This document shows, in pieces, positions 9,133 to 18,122 of a stretch of DNA of 64,000 bases. The stretch covers positions 124,001-188,000 of the forward strand of contig JACMJZ010000025.1 of the NCBI GenBank assembly GCA_014380365.1, read 5' to 3'. The stretch comes from Pyrinomonadaceae bacterium. GTDB lineage: Bacteria > Acidobacteriota > Blastocatellia > Pyrinomonadales > Pyrinomonadaceae. The number at the start of each line of letters is the position of its first letter. The first letter of the stretch is position 1. The translations under genes and the position numbers were made by a program. The notes beneath the pieces are model-generated. The model had not been told where the DNA came from and searched no databases. It was given only the letters and a program-made list of their open reading frames with translations.

Positions 9133-9330
9133 TCATTCTTCTGGCGCAATTCGAATCAGGACGCAGTCGTGAGGGGGCCCTGGAAGTATCTCAACGACGG
9201 CACGCGGGAATATTTGATGAACCTCTCAGTCGACCAGCGGGAACAGGCCGACTTCCGCGAACAACGCCCGGAAGTGTTTGCGGAACTACGAAAAGCATTC
9301 AAGGCCTGGGAAGCCACCGTCCTCCCCCGC
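9133..9330 (+). pseudogene. C-terminal remnant of an arylsulfatase-type gene
   Basis: The plus frame in this stretch reads FFWRNSNQDAVVRGPWKYL, then EYLMNLSVDQREQADF, and ends near KAWEATVLP. This matches the C-terminal module of bacterial sulfatases (family S1), where an FWR...AVRxGxWKYL strand precedes LxNLxxDxxExxNL. The catalytic N-terminal domain and the CxPxR formylglycine site are absent. No start codon with a ribosome binding site precedes it, and the frame runs on into an inverted repeat. It is therefore a decayed fragment, placed between the M14 gene and the repeat at 9375-9461. Confidence 0.7.
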
Positions 9331-9374
9331 CCGCCCGCCCGCCCGCTCAAGATAATTCGTCTTAAATGTCGGAG

Positions 9375-9461
9375 ATTAGCCGCGGAGGAACGCGGATACA
9401 GGCAGATCTGAAATAAGGAGTTTTTCTGATCTGCGCTCATTGGCGTTCCTCCGCGGCTAAT
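9375..9461. repeat. long inverted repeat with 19-bp perfect outer arms
   Basis: ATTAGCCGCGGAGGAACGC (9375-9393) pairs perfectly with GCGTTCCTCCGCGGCTAAT (9443-9461). An inner CAGATC/GATCTG pair (9403-9408 and 9429-9434) extends the structure around an AT-rich loop. It may stop transcription from upstream, but there is no T-run after the outer arm. Confidence 0.85.
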
Positions 9462-9615
9462 GTACTAGGTCATGGCCATTGTTCGATCTCCGTCATTTTC
9501 TGCACGATATGGGTTCGCTTGCAAGCGGAAGTTTGCACGTATTTTCGAAGTTTTCAGAGTAATCCTATTGGCATAATGGTTGCTAAATTCTATCTCGAAA
9601 GGGAGGGAATCAGAT

Positions 9616-10245
9616 ATGAAAAAGACACTTGGCGGCGCTCTGTTAGCGCTCGCATTCGTTTTCGGCATCATTGCTACCACGAGCACAACGGCCGACGCCC
9701 AGTGGCGCAATCGAGGCTACGGCAACAATAACAATCAACAAGTACAGCAAGGTTACCAGCATGGTTTGAGCATTGGATCCAGCGATGCCCAACGGCGGCA
9801 GAGCTATAGTCCACAGCGTTCGCGTTACTACCGCAACGCATCATCGCAGGCGTTTCGTCAGGGCTTTGTGCGCGGTTACGACCAGGGGTATCGCCAACAA
9901 GCGGCCTCGTCGGGAAATGGTGGTTACCGAAATGACGGCTACTACGGAAACAACGGACGCAATGATGGTTATGGAAACCGTGGGGGCTACGGAAACGGCG
10001 GTTACAACAATCAGGAACTCAACCGCGGTTACCAGCAAGGTGTGAACACGGGCGCAAGCGACGGCCAAAAAGGTCAAAGCTACGATCCTCAGCGTTCACG
10101 TCACTTTAAGAACGCTTCGACACAGGCTTTTCGTGAAGGGTTCGTCAGAGGGTACGACGAAGGCTTTCGACAGTACTCCAACAATGGTACTTACAGACGA
10201 AGCAACACGGGTAGCATCCTGGAGCAGATCTTCGGTCGCCCGTAA
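9616..10245 (+). CDS. secreted Gly/Asn-rich protein with a duplicated domain
   Basis: A 209-residue exported protein of unknown function. Signal peptide MKKTLGGALLALAFVFGI is followed by a cut site near TADAQ. Two copies of an about 50-residue module lie at roughly residues 45-97 and 142-193. Each reads GYQxG, then SYxPQRSR, NASxQAFRxGF and VRGYDxGxRQ. The linker between them is almost pure Gly, Asn, Asp, Tyr and Arg. The start at 9616 has GGGAGGGAAT upstream and gives a clean signal peptide; an upstream in-frame ATG at 9580 does not. The composition suggests a surface or matrix role, but this is not established. A strong terminator follows. Confidence 0.8.
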   Translation: MKKTLGGALLALAFVFGIIATTSTTADAQWRNRGYGNNNNQQVQQGYQHGLSIGSSDAQRRQSYSPQRSRYYRNASSQAFRQGFVRGYDQGYRQQAASSGNGGYRNDGYYGNNGRNDGYGNRGGYGNGGYNNQELNRGYQQGVNTGASDGQKGQSYDPQRSRHFKNASTQAFREGFVRGYDEGFRQYSNNGTYRRSNTGSILEQIFGRP

Positions 10246-10272
10246 CTAACTGAAGGTAACAGCAAAAGGCGA

Positions 10273-10303
10273 GATGCCGCGATGAACGTCGCGGCATCTT
10301 TTT
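10273..10303 (+). terminator. rho-independent terminator
   Basis: Perfect 10-bp stem GATGCCGCGA / TCGCGGCATC with a 6-base loop, followed by TTTTT, 27 bases after the stop codon of the duplicated-domain gene. Confidence 0.92.
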
Positions 10304-10342
10304 CTGTGCGCACTCGCCGCTGACACAGGCGGTCTGACAAGA

Positions 10343-10837
10343 TTACGTGGGGCGGAAGATGATGCAGGTGGTGGTAGCGTGGGCGTAGAGTTTGCCACGT
10401 TCGTCGACAATCTTTCCCTCGGCCGTAGCGGTGCGGCCGCCAACGTGAATCACTTTTGCTTCACAACGGACCAGGCCCGTCTCCGACGACATCGCGCGGA
10501 TATAGTTGACCTTGATCTCCAGCGTCGTGTAGCTCGCGCCGGCAGGCAGAGTTGAATGGATGGCGCAGCCCATCGCGGAATCGAGCAAGGTCGCGGCGAC
10601 TCCGCCATGCACTACGCCAATCGGGTTGTAGTGATACTCCGCCGGCTCGACGACAAACACCGCGTGGCCCTCGCTCAGCTCGGCGATGCGAAAGTTCATA
10701 AGCACGCCGATGGGAGGCGGCGGGAGTTCGCCGGCAATAATCTTTTGCAGGTATTCCATACCGGACAAACCGGCGGCAGACTTTGCCAGGGCGCGCGGGT
10801 CTTCCCAGGTTATGGTGCGAGTTCGCGGGTTGGTCAT
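10343..10837 (-). CDS. PaaI-family hotdog thioesterase
   Basis: A 164-residue cytoplasmic protein with the single hotdog domain of the PaaI/YbgC-like thioesterases. The NPIGVVHGG segment followed by a LLDSAMG helix is the family signature: the HGG turn lies at the start of the long helix that lines the acyl-CoA pocket. These enzymes hydrolyse acyl-CoA or aryl-CoA thioesters; the substrate cannot be told. The ATG at 10837 is chosen over a TTG nine codons upstream because the extra residues look non-conserved. The ribosome binding site is weak in both cases. It stands alone and is convergent with the duplicated-domain gene. Confidence 0.85.
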   Translation of the reverse strand: MTNPRTRTITWEDPRALAKSAAGLSGMEYLQKIIAGELPPPPIGVLMNFRIAELSEGHAVFVVEPAEYHYNPIGVVHGGVAATLLDSAMGCAIHSTLPAGASYTTLEIKVNYIRAMSSETGLVRCEAKVIHVGGRTATAEGKIVDERGKLYAHATTTCIIFRPT

Positions 10838-10959
10838 GTGTGGATAGTAAACTGCGAACCGCAAACAGCAAAAACCAGGCGGCAGTCGGCGGGGGCAGTC
10901 GGCAGGAAGAGCAGGCCGGTTTATTAAACGCCTTTGGCGTTGGTTCGCGCTACGCGCTC

Positions 10960-10987
10960 ATTGCAGGCAGGATGCCTGAGCTCCCAG
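10960..10987 (+). repeat. GCAGGATGCCTGC palindromic repeat, copy 2
   Basis: ATTGCAGGCAGGATGCCTGA followed by GCTCCCAG. A second CTCCCAG tail follows within 13 bases. Beside it, AACGCCTTTGGCGTT (10926-10940) is another triloop hairpin. Confidence 0.8.
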
Positions 10988-11068
10988 GTCTGTGCTCCCA
11001 GCAAACCAGGCAACTTCCTGCGCCTGCCGACTGTAAGGCGCGGGAATTCGGTAAGCGGCTTTTTGGCG

Positions 11069-12238
11069 CTAGGACGTGGTGGACCGTTTCTTAAAGCTGA
11101 GCCTGACCCAGTTGATCAAAGCTACTTCCAAGCCAGAGAACAATAGCGCGATCAATGGATTCATCTTCATCCACTTCCAGACGTCGAAAGTAACGATGTC
11201 TTTCCCGTTTTCCTGCACCATCGCCTTGCCGGAGATGCCCAGTTGTAACTCCTCCGCCCCTATTTTGAAATGGTTTAGCAGCAGCGGCTGCTCGCCGGCA
11301 ACGCTGCTCGCTTTCAAAAATGGAAACGCCGGCGCTGAGCCGCCCTGGGAAATCTTGCTTACCCCGCTTGCGCTCACGGGAGGAACAACTACCAATTTGA
11401 ACGGTTCGTGGACGTCGCCGGCGCTGGGCCAGGGATTCTGTTTCGGCAAAGGCGAAAACCAAACCTTGAAGCTCTCCCCGGCAGGGACGATCACCTCAAG
11501 CTGCGTTGGGCCGGTGAAGGAGCGCTCCCACTCCCCCACTGAAACTGTCTTACTACAACCCGGCCCCAAAGGTTTCCTGGATGGATCCGGACTGGCAGGA
11601 TGCGTTGCATCTACAACCGACAATTGAACCATGAGGTCGGCGCCGACCGCTTTGACTTCAAGGGTCCGCTCTCCGACGCTCGGGTCGGTCGGCTGAAAGA
11701 AATGGAGCTCTCTTAACGGTTTTGTATCATCCGCTAAGGCGAGCGCAATAGCAGCACTGCATGGTTTAGTCGTGTCTTCACGGCCCGCACGCGGCAGCGG
11801 TTGAGAGTCTTCCTCGGGCTCGTCTGTCGTGTAATCAATTTGCTGAAGACCATCCGGCGGTGGTGGTTTTTTCTCCGGAACGCTTTCGCTTGCGCGCCGG
11901 AGTCTTTCCATATTGCCGTCGCTCAGGCGCGCAGAATCGAAGTGGGCCGCGATTGAGATACCCTTCGTCGTGTCGTCGGCCGGCAACAATTCTGTTCGAA
12001 GTCCGCCCACACTCTGACCAACCTCTCTAAAGGGATTATCAACTACCAACACTTCACCTTTAATGAGAGCAGCCCTGACTGGACTAATTGTTTTGTCCAC
12101 TTCAATGGGTAAAGCTATGTTAGCGAGACGATACTCACCGAAGATAGCTGCAGCCAGCACGGGAACCGCGACCAAAACACGCACCCAGCGTTTCCGCCAG
12201 TACACCATTGCTTGTTGTTTGCGATCTGACACGGACAC
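11069..12238 (-). CDS. membrane-anchored hypothetical protein
   Basis: A 389-residue protein that I do not recognise. One membrane segment lies near the N-terminus (VLVAVPVLAAAIF, about residues 20-33) and another at the C-terminus (MNPLIALLFSGLEVALINW, about 360-378), leaving a 325-residue periplasmic part between them. That part has a proline- and acid-rich linker around residues 120-155 and beta-rich segments after it. A GTG start at 12238 with AGGAG upstream is used; an ATG at 12208 is an alternative. It lies 97 bases downstream of the next exported protein on the same strand and is probably in one transcript with it. Confidence 0.65.
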   Translation of the reverse strand: MSVSDRKQQAMVYWRKRWVRVLVAVPVLAAAIFGEYRLANIALPIEVDKTISPVRAALIKGEVLVVDNPFREVGQSVGGLRTELLPADDTTKGISIAAHFDSARLSDGNMERLRRASESVPEKKPPPPDGLQQIDYTTDEPEEDSQPLPRAGREDTTKPCSAAIALALADDTKPLRELHFFQPTDPSVGERTLEVKAVGADLMVQLSVVDATHPASPDPSRKPLGPGCSKTVSVGEWERSFTGPTQLEVIVPAGESFKVWFSPLPKQNPWPSAGDVHEPFKLVVVPPVSASGVSKISQGGSAPAFPFLKASSVAGEQPLLLNHFKIGAEELQLGISGKAMVQENGKDIVTFDVWKWMKMNPLIALLFSGLEVALINWVRLSFKKRSTTS

Positions 12239-12335
12239 CAGGGTTCAACTCCTGCGGCAGTCCCTCGACGAACTACCCCCAACTCTGTCGAGGCGGTTGA
12301 GAATTCCGCGCGGTAACTTCAGTCGAGAGGTTGGC

Positions 12336-13739
12336 TCACTTGATTACGACCAGATGGGCGGGAGCACGCGCTATGACAAAGGCCCTGGTAGCATCCCCGC
12401 GCCAGGCGGTCACCTTCAAAGAGTAATCGCCGGGCAAGACTCTTGCCAAATAAGTTATTTTTCCGTCCCACTTCTCCGACTTTGTCCTGTTCTCGATAAT
12501 GCGTCCAGTCTTTTTGTTCCAAACATGGGTTTCATCGAGGCCGTTTACTGCTAATAGTTCCCAGCGGCCATTGTCGAAAAGAGAACGCGGAGTAAAGCTA
12601 AAGCTGATTTCCTGTTTTGGCTTCTTCCCGGGGGTGATAGTTGTCGGTTGCCTTACGATAATCCGGATCACGGAGCTGCCTTGCGGCGGGTAAAGGGCGA
12701 CTAGAGGAAATGGTTCATACCTCTGGGCCGGCTCAAACCTGTGGCTGGTCATGGCAAGTTCAGCATACGGAGGAACTGCGATCAATTTGTCGAGGGCTTG
12801 TGCTCCAATCTCGCCCATGGCGATGCCGTACAGACGAAACCTTGCGGGTTCCTTCTTGCTGGTCAGCGCCGAGATGCGCAGCTTACCGACTTGCGGCTGT
12901 TTGCCGAAATCATCGGGCAGCATGATAGTCCGCTGGGTGAGCTTGGCAGGCTCAAGACTGACGACCAGCGGTTTTGCCTCTCCTACGCCGATCGTCAAAT
13001 TGGCAGGCGCGTCGGAATCAAGTTGGTAATCTATCACCAGGGGAGCGCCACCCTTGACGAACACCCGCATGTCAAAGTCGCTTGCGTTGTATTGCTTGGG
13101 CAGCCGCGGCCCTCTCTTGATTAGCGACTTCTCCTGTTCGGCCTTTGGCAATTCGTCGAACGCTTTGAAGCGATCCGCATCGTGGTCGCTTGAGAGGCCC
13201 CTGTCCTGCGGAGTTGTGCCTCCAAGAATGGCGCCGAGCAAATCCAGCGGAATGCCCTGCGGGTTGGAGGACTGGCCTGATTGAGTCTTACCCGGCGGAC
13301 AAACCCAAAGTGAACTGTCCATCGCGCTATTGTTGTAGAAGAAGCTAATGGCGATCTCATGCCTGGCAGGGGAAAGAGTCGCGGAAACAGTTCCACCGTC
13401 TCCCTTTTGCTCCGGCCTCCATTCGCCCGTGAGCGTGTCGCCGGTTATCTTGCCTGCAAACCTTCTGCGCGCGTTTCCCACTGCGTACATGCCCTCAGCG
13501 TAGTCGCCTTGTACGGAGATGGTCAGCGTTGCGCCTGGCTGAGGGGAATTGACTTCGACGTCCAACCTCCAGTCACCGGCAAATGTTCCACTGCAAGGCG
13601 CTGCCAGGCCCGTCTGCGCAGGCGTCGGGGGTTGAGCAAACTGGTGCGGAAGCAGAAAGAAGAGAGCGAGGAAAACCGCCGAGAGAGAAGCCAGTGTTCG
13701 ATGTCGCAAGCTGAGACGGACGTGCCGGTGAGAAATCAT
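12336..13739 (-). CDS. secreted hypothetical protein
   Basis: A 467-residue exported protein that I do not recognise. The signal peptide (LASLSAVFLALFFLLP, about residues 16-31) is followed by a beta-rich domain with the pattern FAGDWRLDVEV... GDTLTGEWR (about 50-110), as in small secreted beta-barrel domains that test a binding or packing role. Two cysteines (in APCSGTF and WVCPPG) could form a disulfide. The C-terminal part (about 200-467) is also beta-rich, with an EPAQRYEPFPLVALYPPQ stretch. ATG 13739 has AAGGAAG six bases upstream. It is probably the first gene of a two-gene transcript with the membrane-anchored protein downstream. Confidence 0.7.
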   Translation of the reverse strand: MISHRHVRLSLRHRTLASLSAVFLALFFLLPHQFAQPPTPAQTGLAAPCSGTFAGDWRLDVEVNSPQPGATLTISVQGDYAEGMYAVGNARRRFAGKITGDTLTGEWRPEQKGDGGTVSATLSPARHEIAISFFYNNSAMDSSLWVCPPGKTQSGQSSNPQGIPLDLLGAILGGTTPQDRGLSSDHDADRFKAFDELPKAEQEKSLIKRGPRLPKQYNASDFDMRVFVKGGAPLVIDYQLDSDAPANLTIGVGEAKPLVVSLEPAKLTQRTIMLPDDFGKQPQVGKLRISALTSKKEPARFRLYGIAMGEIGAQALDKLIAVPPYAELAMTSHRFEPAQRYEPFPLVALYPPQGSSVIRIIVRQPTTITPGKKPKQEISFSFTPRSLFDNGRWELLAVNGLDETHVWNKKTGRIIENRTKSEKWDGKITYLARVLPGDYSLKVTAWRGDATRAFVIARAPAHLVVIK

Positions 13740-13923
13740 GGGGAACTTCCTTTCGTTGAAAGTTGAAGGGTCCAACTTTCGTTGCAAGTGAGAGGCTGCG
13801 GGAGTCGTGAACGCGAGCTACCTTAGCGAGGAGGTTGAAAAAAACTGACTAGGGCTGCAGGTAGCGTGGAACACGCTTCGCCTACTGACGAAAACTTTGA
13901 GTCTTCAGGATGACTTTCTATTC

Positions 13924-15045
13924 TTACTCAACCACCCAGGTGTCACCGCTGTTGATGAGTTTGTCCAAACTGCCGGGGCCAGACCTGGCGATGGCCGCAT
14001 CGATTTGTTCCACCATCATGTCTTCATAAGTCGGCCGTTCGACGGCGCGGAAGATGCCGACGGGCTGCGGGAAGTCAGGCGCTTCCATGCGCGCGAGCAT
14101 GAATGCCACCGAAGGATCTGCCAGGTAAATATCGTGAACCAACAGATCATTTTCAGTGACGCCGTTTTCGCCGATAGTTACAACTTCCGGGAGGGCGCCC
14201 TTCATGCGAATGCCGCGGTTCCGGTCCTTGCCGAAGATCATTGGCTGGCCGTGCTCGAGATAAAGTACCCGATCCGTGCGCACGCTGCGCTCGGCAAATG
14301 AATCAAACGCATGGTCGTTGAAGATGTTGCAGTTTTGATAGACCTCGATAAACGAGATGCCTTTGTGCCTCGCGCCCGCCTGGACCACCGTGCCAAGATG
14401 TTTGACGTCGATATCGATTGTGCGCGCGACGAAGGTTGACTCGCTCGCGATCGCCAGCGACAGGGGATTGATCGGATAGTCGATGGCGCCCACGGGAGTA
14501 GACTTCGTTCGCTTCCCAAACTCCGAGGTCGGGCTGTACTGGCCTTTCGTCAAACCATAAATGCGGTTGTTAAAAAGTATGTAATTAAGATCGAGATTGC
14601 GGCGGATGGCGTGCATGAAATGGTTGCCGCCGATGGATAGCGCGTCGCCGTCGCCGGTGATCACCCAGACGCTCAGATCAGGATTCGCGCACTTGATGCC
14701 GGTGGCCACTGCGGGCGCGCGCCCATGAATCGAGTGGAAGCCGTAGGTGTTCATGTAGTAAGGAAAACGCGACGAGCAACCGATGCCGGAAACGAAAACG
14801 ATCTTTTCGCGCGGGATGCCGAGTTCGGGCATGACCTTCTGCACGTTGTTGAGGATCGCGTAGTCGCCGCAGCCGGGACACCAGCGTACTTCCTGATCGG
14901 AAATAAAGTCGGCCTTCTTCAGGAGGCCCGGAGGCGGCGCGACCTCGCCGGCAACCGCGCCAACTTCGCTTTCGACTGAAGCGGCTTCGACGATCGGCTT
15001 GTTGCCGTTTCCGTTGCCACTATGACCGTTGCCAGTTGTACTCAT
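13924..15045 (-). CDS. korB: 2-oxoacid:ferredoxin oxidoreductase, beta subunit
   Basis: The thiamine-diphosphate-binding subunit of a 2-oxoacid (probably 2-oxoglutarate) ferredoxin oxidoreductase, which oxidatively decarboxylates the 2-oxoacid to acyl-CoA and reduces ferredoxin. Seen in the 373 residues: WCPGCGDY near residue 54, an SGIGCSSR segment, and the cofactor motif GDGDALSIGGNH with a downstream NN at the metal site. The first 45 residues are a low-complexity Gly/Asn/Glu/Ala extension. AAGGAG five bases before ATG 15045 is a strong ribosome binding site placed inside the preceding gene, giving a 4-base overlap. Its alpha subunit gene is korA at 16032-17894, but two unrelated genes intervene. 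Confidence 0.92.
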   Translation of the reverse strand: MSTTGNGHSGNGNGNKPIVEAASVESEVGAVAGEVAPPPGLLKKADFISDQEVRWCPGCGDYAILNNVQKVMPELGIPREKIVFVSGIGCSSRFPYYMNTYGFHSIHGRAPAVATGIKCANPDLSVWVITGDGDALSIGGNHFMHAIRRNLDLNYILFNNRIYGLTKGQYSPTSEFGKRTKSTPVGAIDYPINPLSLAIASESTFVARTIDIDVKHLGTVVQAGARHKGISFIEVYQNCNIFNDHAFDSFAERSVRTDRVLYLEHGQPMIFGKDRNRGIRMKGALPEVVTIGENGVTENDLLVHDIYLADPSVAFMLARMEAPDFPQPVGIFRAVERPTYEDMMVEQIDAAIARSGPGSLDKLINSGDTWVVE

Positions 15046-15320
15046 GAATGCTCCTTGAACTTTAATTCCGCGATTGCTGCATTCCAGTCTTCGACGTTTC
15101 CAAGCTGAACGGTCTTATCGATTCCCAGATTCTCAAGCAGCATGGCTAGAACGGTGAGTCTCTGGCGTTCGTCGACAAAGATTCCGCCAACATATTCTAT
15201 CTTCTCGGGCGCCTGGTAGATTCGCTTGTCGAACTCCTCGCCCTTCCATTCGCGACCTTCCCGCTCAATCTTCCATTCAGCGGGATCAAAATCTTCGACG
15301 TTCAGAATGCTAGCTGCCAT
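15042..15320 (-). CDS. small conserved hypothetical protein (92 aa)
   Basis: A soluble acidic 92-residue protein without signal or membrane segment. It has the pattern EWKIEREGREWKGEEFDKR, then EKIEYVGG and LLENLGIDK; I recall similar small proteins of unknown role in other phyla, such as cyanobacteria. The start codon overlaps the stop of the nucleotidyltransferase gene (TAATG) and the stop overlaps the korB start by 4 bases, so the three are translationally coupled. Whether it partners the nucleotidyltransferase or modulates KorAB is not visible in the sequence. Confidence 0.7.
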   Translation of the reverse strand: MAASILNVEDFDPAEWKIEREGREWKGEEFDKRIYQAPEKIEYVGGIFVDERQRLTVLAMLLENLGIDKTVQLGNVEDWNAAIAELKFKEHS

Positions 15321-15988
15321 TAGTCCTCGTCCTGCGGACTTTGCTTGACTGCCTCGTACAACTCGAAAAACTTATCCCTTACGTAGGGATCAAGTCTTTC
15401 TGCAAAGTCCTTTTGAAGACCCCGAAACTTGATCAGTTCCTGCACGTCTGCCAGATCCTTAAGCCTATGTGGCGCTGTCATGCCTGAAGCCAATTTCAAT
15501 TCGATCAGCTTTTCAAAAGTCACTACCTGTACACCCGCAATTTCCGTCGAGGCCGTGGACGGCTCAGGAATACTCACGGGCTTAGGTTTTCCATCACCCG
15601 GATACTCCCCCGTAGTCATTACTTCAATAATGACCCCGTCTCTTGTCGAACGCAGCCTCTTCCTTGCTCCTGGAAATGCTGGAACATAACCAAGACCGAT
15701 CAACTCTCGATGAAAGGCTTCTAATCCCTCTGGCGTAAGCACAAGATCGATGTCCTCAGTGAAGCGGGGATAACCGTGCGCCAGGAGAGCGACCGCCCCG
15801 ATCACCATGTAGTCAATTCCATGTTCCTTCAGATCGGTAGTGAGCCGCGCTACCGTGTTGTTGAGGCTCCCTTGTCCCATAAAGTAACGTTGGCCTTCTG
15901 CGTAAAGATCCAGGAAGGACTTAGTTGAGTGCGAATCTGCTAACTGAGTTTCGAGGTTACGCATTGCTTGCGATCCATTCCCGCTCAT
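15320..15988 (-). CDS. nucleotidyltransferase-fold protein
   Basis: A 222-residue soluble protein of the minimal nucleotidyltransferase fold. The segment YMVIGAVALLAHGYPRFTED followed by IDLVL (about residues 56-80) matches the G[GS]-x(n)-R-x-[TS]-x-D-h-D pattern of this fold, with the two acidic residues that would bind the metal. The C-terminal half contains a helical segment with FEKLIELKL and HRLKDLADVQELI, typical of AbiEii/MNT-like relatives that act as toxins, antitoxins or resistance enzymes. The substrate is unknown. ATG 15988 lies inside a palindromic repeat and has no ribosome binding site; ATG 15964 is an alternative. It lies between korA and korB. Confidence 0.75.
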   Translation of the reverse strand: MSGNGSQAMRNLETQLADSHSTKSFLDLYAEGQRYFMGQGSLNNTVARLTTDLKEHGIDYMVIGAVALLAHGYPRFTEDIDLVLTPEGLEAFHRELIGLGYVPAFPGARKRLRSTRDGVIIEVMTTGEYPGDGKPKPVSIPEPSTASTEIAGVQVVTFEKLIELKLASGMTAPHRLKDLADVQELIKFRGLQKDFAERLDPYVRDKFFELYEAVKQSPQDED

Positions 15989-16014
15989 TGCAGGCAGGAT
16001 GCCTGCGCTCCCAG
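15986..16014 (+). repeat. GCAGGATGCCTGC palindromic repeat, copy 3
   Basis: CATTGCAGGCAGGATGCCTG plus the CGCTCCCAG tail, followed by a second tail copy at about 16020-16028. It separates korA from the nucleotidyltransferase gene and supplies that gene's furthest upstream ATG. Confidence 0.85.
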
Positions 16015-16031
16015 GAACGCGCTCCCAGGGT

Positions 16032-17894
16032 TTACAAATACTCTTCGACCTTGCGGACGATTTCGCGGATCTGGAAGGGGCGTCCCTTCACTTTCGAAAA
16101 CGGCACAGCGTCGACTAAATATTTCGCGCGCACCATCGTGGCGAGTTGGCCCAGGTTCATCTCCGGAATGATTACAGTTTCAAAACCCGCCAGCACTTCA
16201 CCGAGATTCTTCGGGAAGGGATTCAGGTGGCGGAGGTGCGCTGACGAAACGCTCTTGCCTTCACTTTGAAGTTTTTCCACTGCCGTACTGATCGAACCAT
16301 AGGTTGAGCCCCAGCCGAGTACGAGCACCTTGCCAGTCTTCTCTCCGAAGATTTCCACCAAAGGAATATCATTAGCGACCCGGTCGATTTTTTCCTGGCG
16401 CAGTTTAACCATCAAGTGATGATTTTCCGGATCGTAGTTGACGTTGCCGGTGATGTGTTGTTTTTCGATGCCGCCGATGCGGTGCTCAAGTCCCGGCGTC
16501 CCCGGAATCGCGTAAGGCCGCGCAAGTGTCGCTTCATCACGGGAATAAGGCATGAAGCTCTCAGGGTCGGTGGTAAATTTGACGTCAATCTTTGGCAACT
16601 CGTCGATAGCCGGAATGGCCCATGGTTCGGCGCCATTCGCTAGATAGCCGTCAGACAAATAAAACACCGGGCTCATGTACTTAAACGCGAGGCGCACGGC
16701 TTCAATCGCCATATCGAAACAGTCAGCCGGTGTCGAGGGCGCAATCACGATGGCTGGACACTCGCCGTTTCTGCCCCACACCGCCTGGAAAAGATCTGCC
16801 TGTTCAGTTTTCGTCGGCAGGCCTGTTGAAGGACCACCGCGCTGGACGTTAATGATCACGAGCGGCAATTCGGTCATCACTGCGAGCCCGATTGCTTCCT
16901 GTTTGAGCGCCACGCCGGGACCGGAAGTGCCGGTCAATCCAATTTGACCGGCGAAGCTGGCGCCGATGGCGGAGCAGACTGCGGCAATCTCATCCTCGGC
17001 CTGAAATGTTTTCACGCCAAAACTCTTGTGACGCGCCAGCTCGTGCAGGATGTCAGACGCGGGCGTGATTGGATACGAACCATAGAACAAGGGCAGGCCG
17101 GCGATCTGCGAGGCTGCTACGAACCCGATCGCAGTCGCTTCGTTGCCCGTGATCTTTCGATACTTGCCGGGAGCGATCTTCGCCTTCTTGATTGTGTAGT
17201 GGGTGGTGAACACTTCCGTCGTGTCGGCAAAGTTGTAACCGGTCCTCAGCGCAATTTCATTTGCCTTGGCCAGCTCAGGAGTTTTGCCAAACTTGGTCGT
17301 GATCCAGGACAACGTGCCTTCCAGCGAGCGATCGTAGAGCCAATAGAGAACGCCGAGCGCGAAAAAGTTTTTGCAGCGATCGATCTCTTTGCGCGAAAGC
17401 TCAACATTGCCTTTCAACGCATTCATGTTGAGCGTCGTTACCGGTAGCTTGTGCACGCGATAGCCGGCGAGTGACCCATCATCCAAAGGATTTGTTGCGT
17501 AGTTCGCATACTTCAAATTCTCTTTGGTGAAGCCATCCGTGTTGATGATGATGGTGCCGCCGTCTTCCAAATCGGCAAGATTAACTTTCAACGCGGCCGG
17601 GTTCATGGCTACCAAAACGCTGGGCTGGTCGCCGGGTGTTTTGATGTCCTGGCTTGAGAAGTTCAACTGAAAACCGCTAACGCCCGGGAGACTGCCGGCA
17701 GGAGCACGAATCTCAGCGGGGAAGTCTGGCAACGTGGAAATATCGTTGCCGGCCACGGCCGACGTGTTCGTAAACTGCGTGCCGGTTAGCTGCATGCCGT
17801 CGCCAGAGTCTCCGGCGAAGCGGATGGTTACGGTTTCCAGTTCTTCGAGGTTCTTTTCAAGCTGTTGGATAGGGGGTTCGATAAGAGTGCTCAT
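16032..17894 (-). CDS. korA: 2-oxoacid:ferredoxin oxidoreductase, fused gamma-alpha subunit
   Basis: A 620-residue subunit with the gamma domain first ([15 protein letters not shown] near residue 24, about 1-190) and the alpha or pyrimidine-binding domain after (about 215-620). Visible signatures are [14 protein letters not shown], the [19 protein letters not shown] segment and the [17 protein letters not shown] loop that contacts CoA or substrate in this family. With KorB it would convert a 2-oxoacid and CoA to acyl-CoA, CO2 and reduced ferredoxin. The length and fusion order are usual for the KorA type. No separate ferredoxin-like delta subunit is seen nearby. It is the first gene of the operon; ATG 17894 has only a weak ribosome binding site. 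Confidence 0.93.
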   Translation of the reverse strand: MSTLIEPPIQQLEKNLEELETVTIRFAGDSGDGMQLTGTQFTNTSAVAGNDISTLPDFPAEIRAPAGSLPGVSGFQLNFSSQDIKTPGDQPSVLVAMNPAALKVNLADLEDGGTIIINTDGFTKENLKYANYATNPLDDGSLAGYRVHKLPVTTLNMNALKGNVELSRKEIDRCKNFFALGVLYWLYDRSLEGTLSWITTKFGKTPELAKANEIALRTGYNFADTTEVFTTHYTIKKAKIAPGKYRKITGNEATAIGFVAASQIAGLPLFYGSYPITPASDILHELARHKSFGVKTFQAEDEIAAVCSAIGASFAGQIGLTGTSGPGVALKQEAIGLAVMTELPLVIINVQRGGPSTGLPTKTEQADLFQAVWGRNGECPAIVIAPSTPADCFDMAIEAVRLAFKYMSPVFYLSDGYLANGAEPWAIPAIDELPKIDVKFTTDPESFMPYSRDEATLARPYAIPGTPGLEHRIGGIEKQHITGNVNYDPENHHLMVKLRQEKIDRVANDIPLVEIFGEKTGKVLVLGWGSTYGSISTAVEKLQSEGKSVSSAHLRHLNPFPKNLGEVLAGFETVIIPEMNLGQLATMVRAKYLVDAVPFSKVKGRPFQIREIVRKVEEYL

Positions 17895-18045
17895 GATGGT
17901 TCGCGATTAGTCCTTTGCCTGGGTTTCCAACAACGGATGATTACTCCGGAAAAACCGACTGGAGAGTAGCGGCGCAGATTGTTTTCAAACCAAATGGATT
18001 CTACCAGTAAAGCGGAGCCGACTGAAGTACGTGCACGCTGAAGAA

Positions 18046-18120
18046 GTGGCACGGGCGTCCCGCCCGTGATTCCTCAACAAGACTGCCTCGCCGTAAACAC
18101 GTGCGGGACGCCCGTGCCAC
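18046..18120. repeat. GGCACGGGCGTCCC inverted repeat
   Basis: GTGGCACGGGCGTCCCGCCC (from 18046) and GTGCGGGACGCCCGTGCCAC (18101-18120) are facing arms around a 32-base spacer, immediately after the nifS stop codon in the korA-nifS gap. Confidence 0.85.
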
Positions 18121-18122
18121 AA

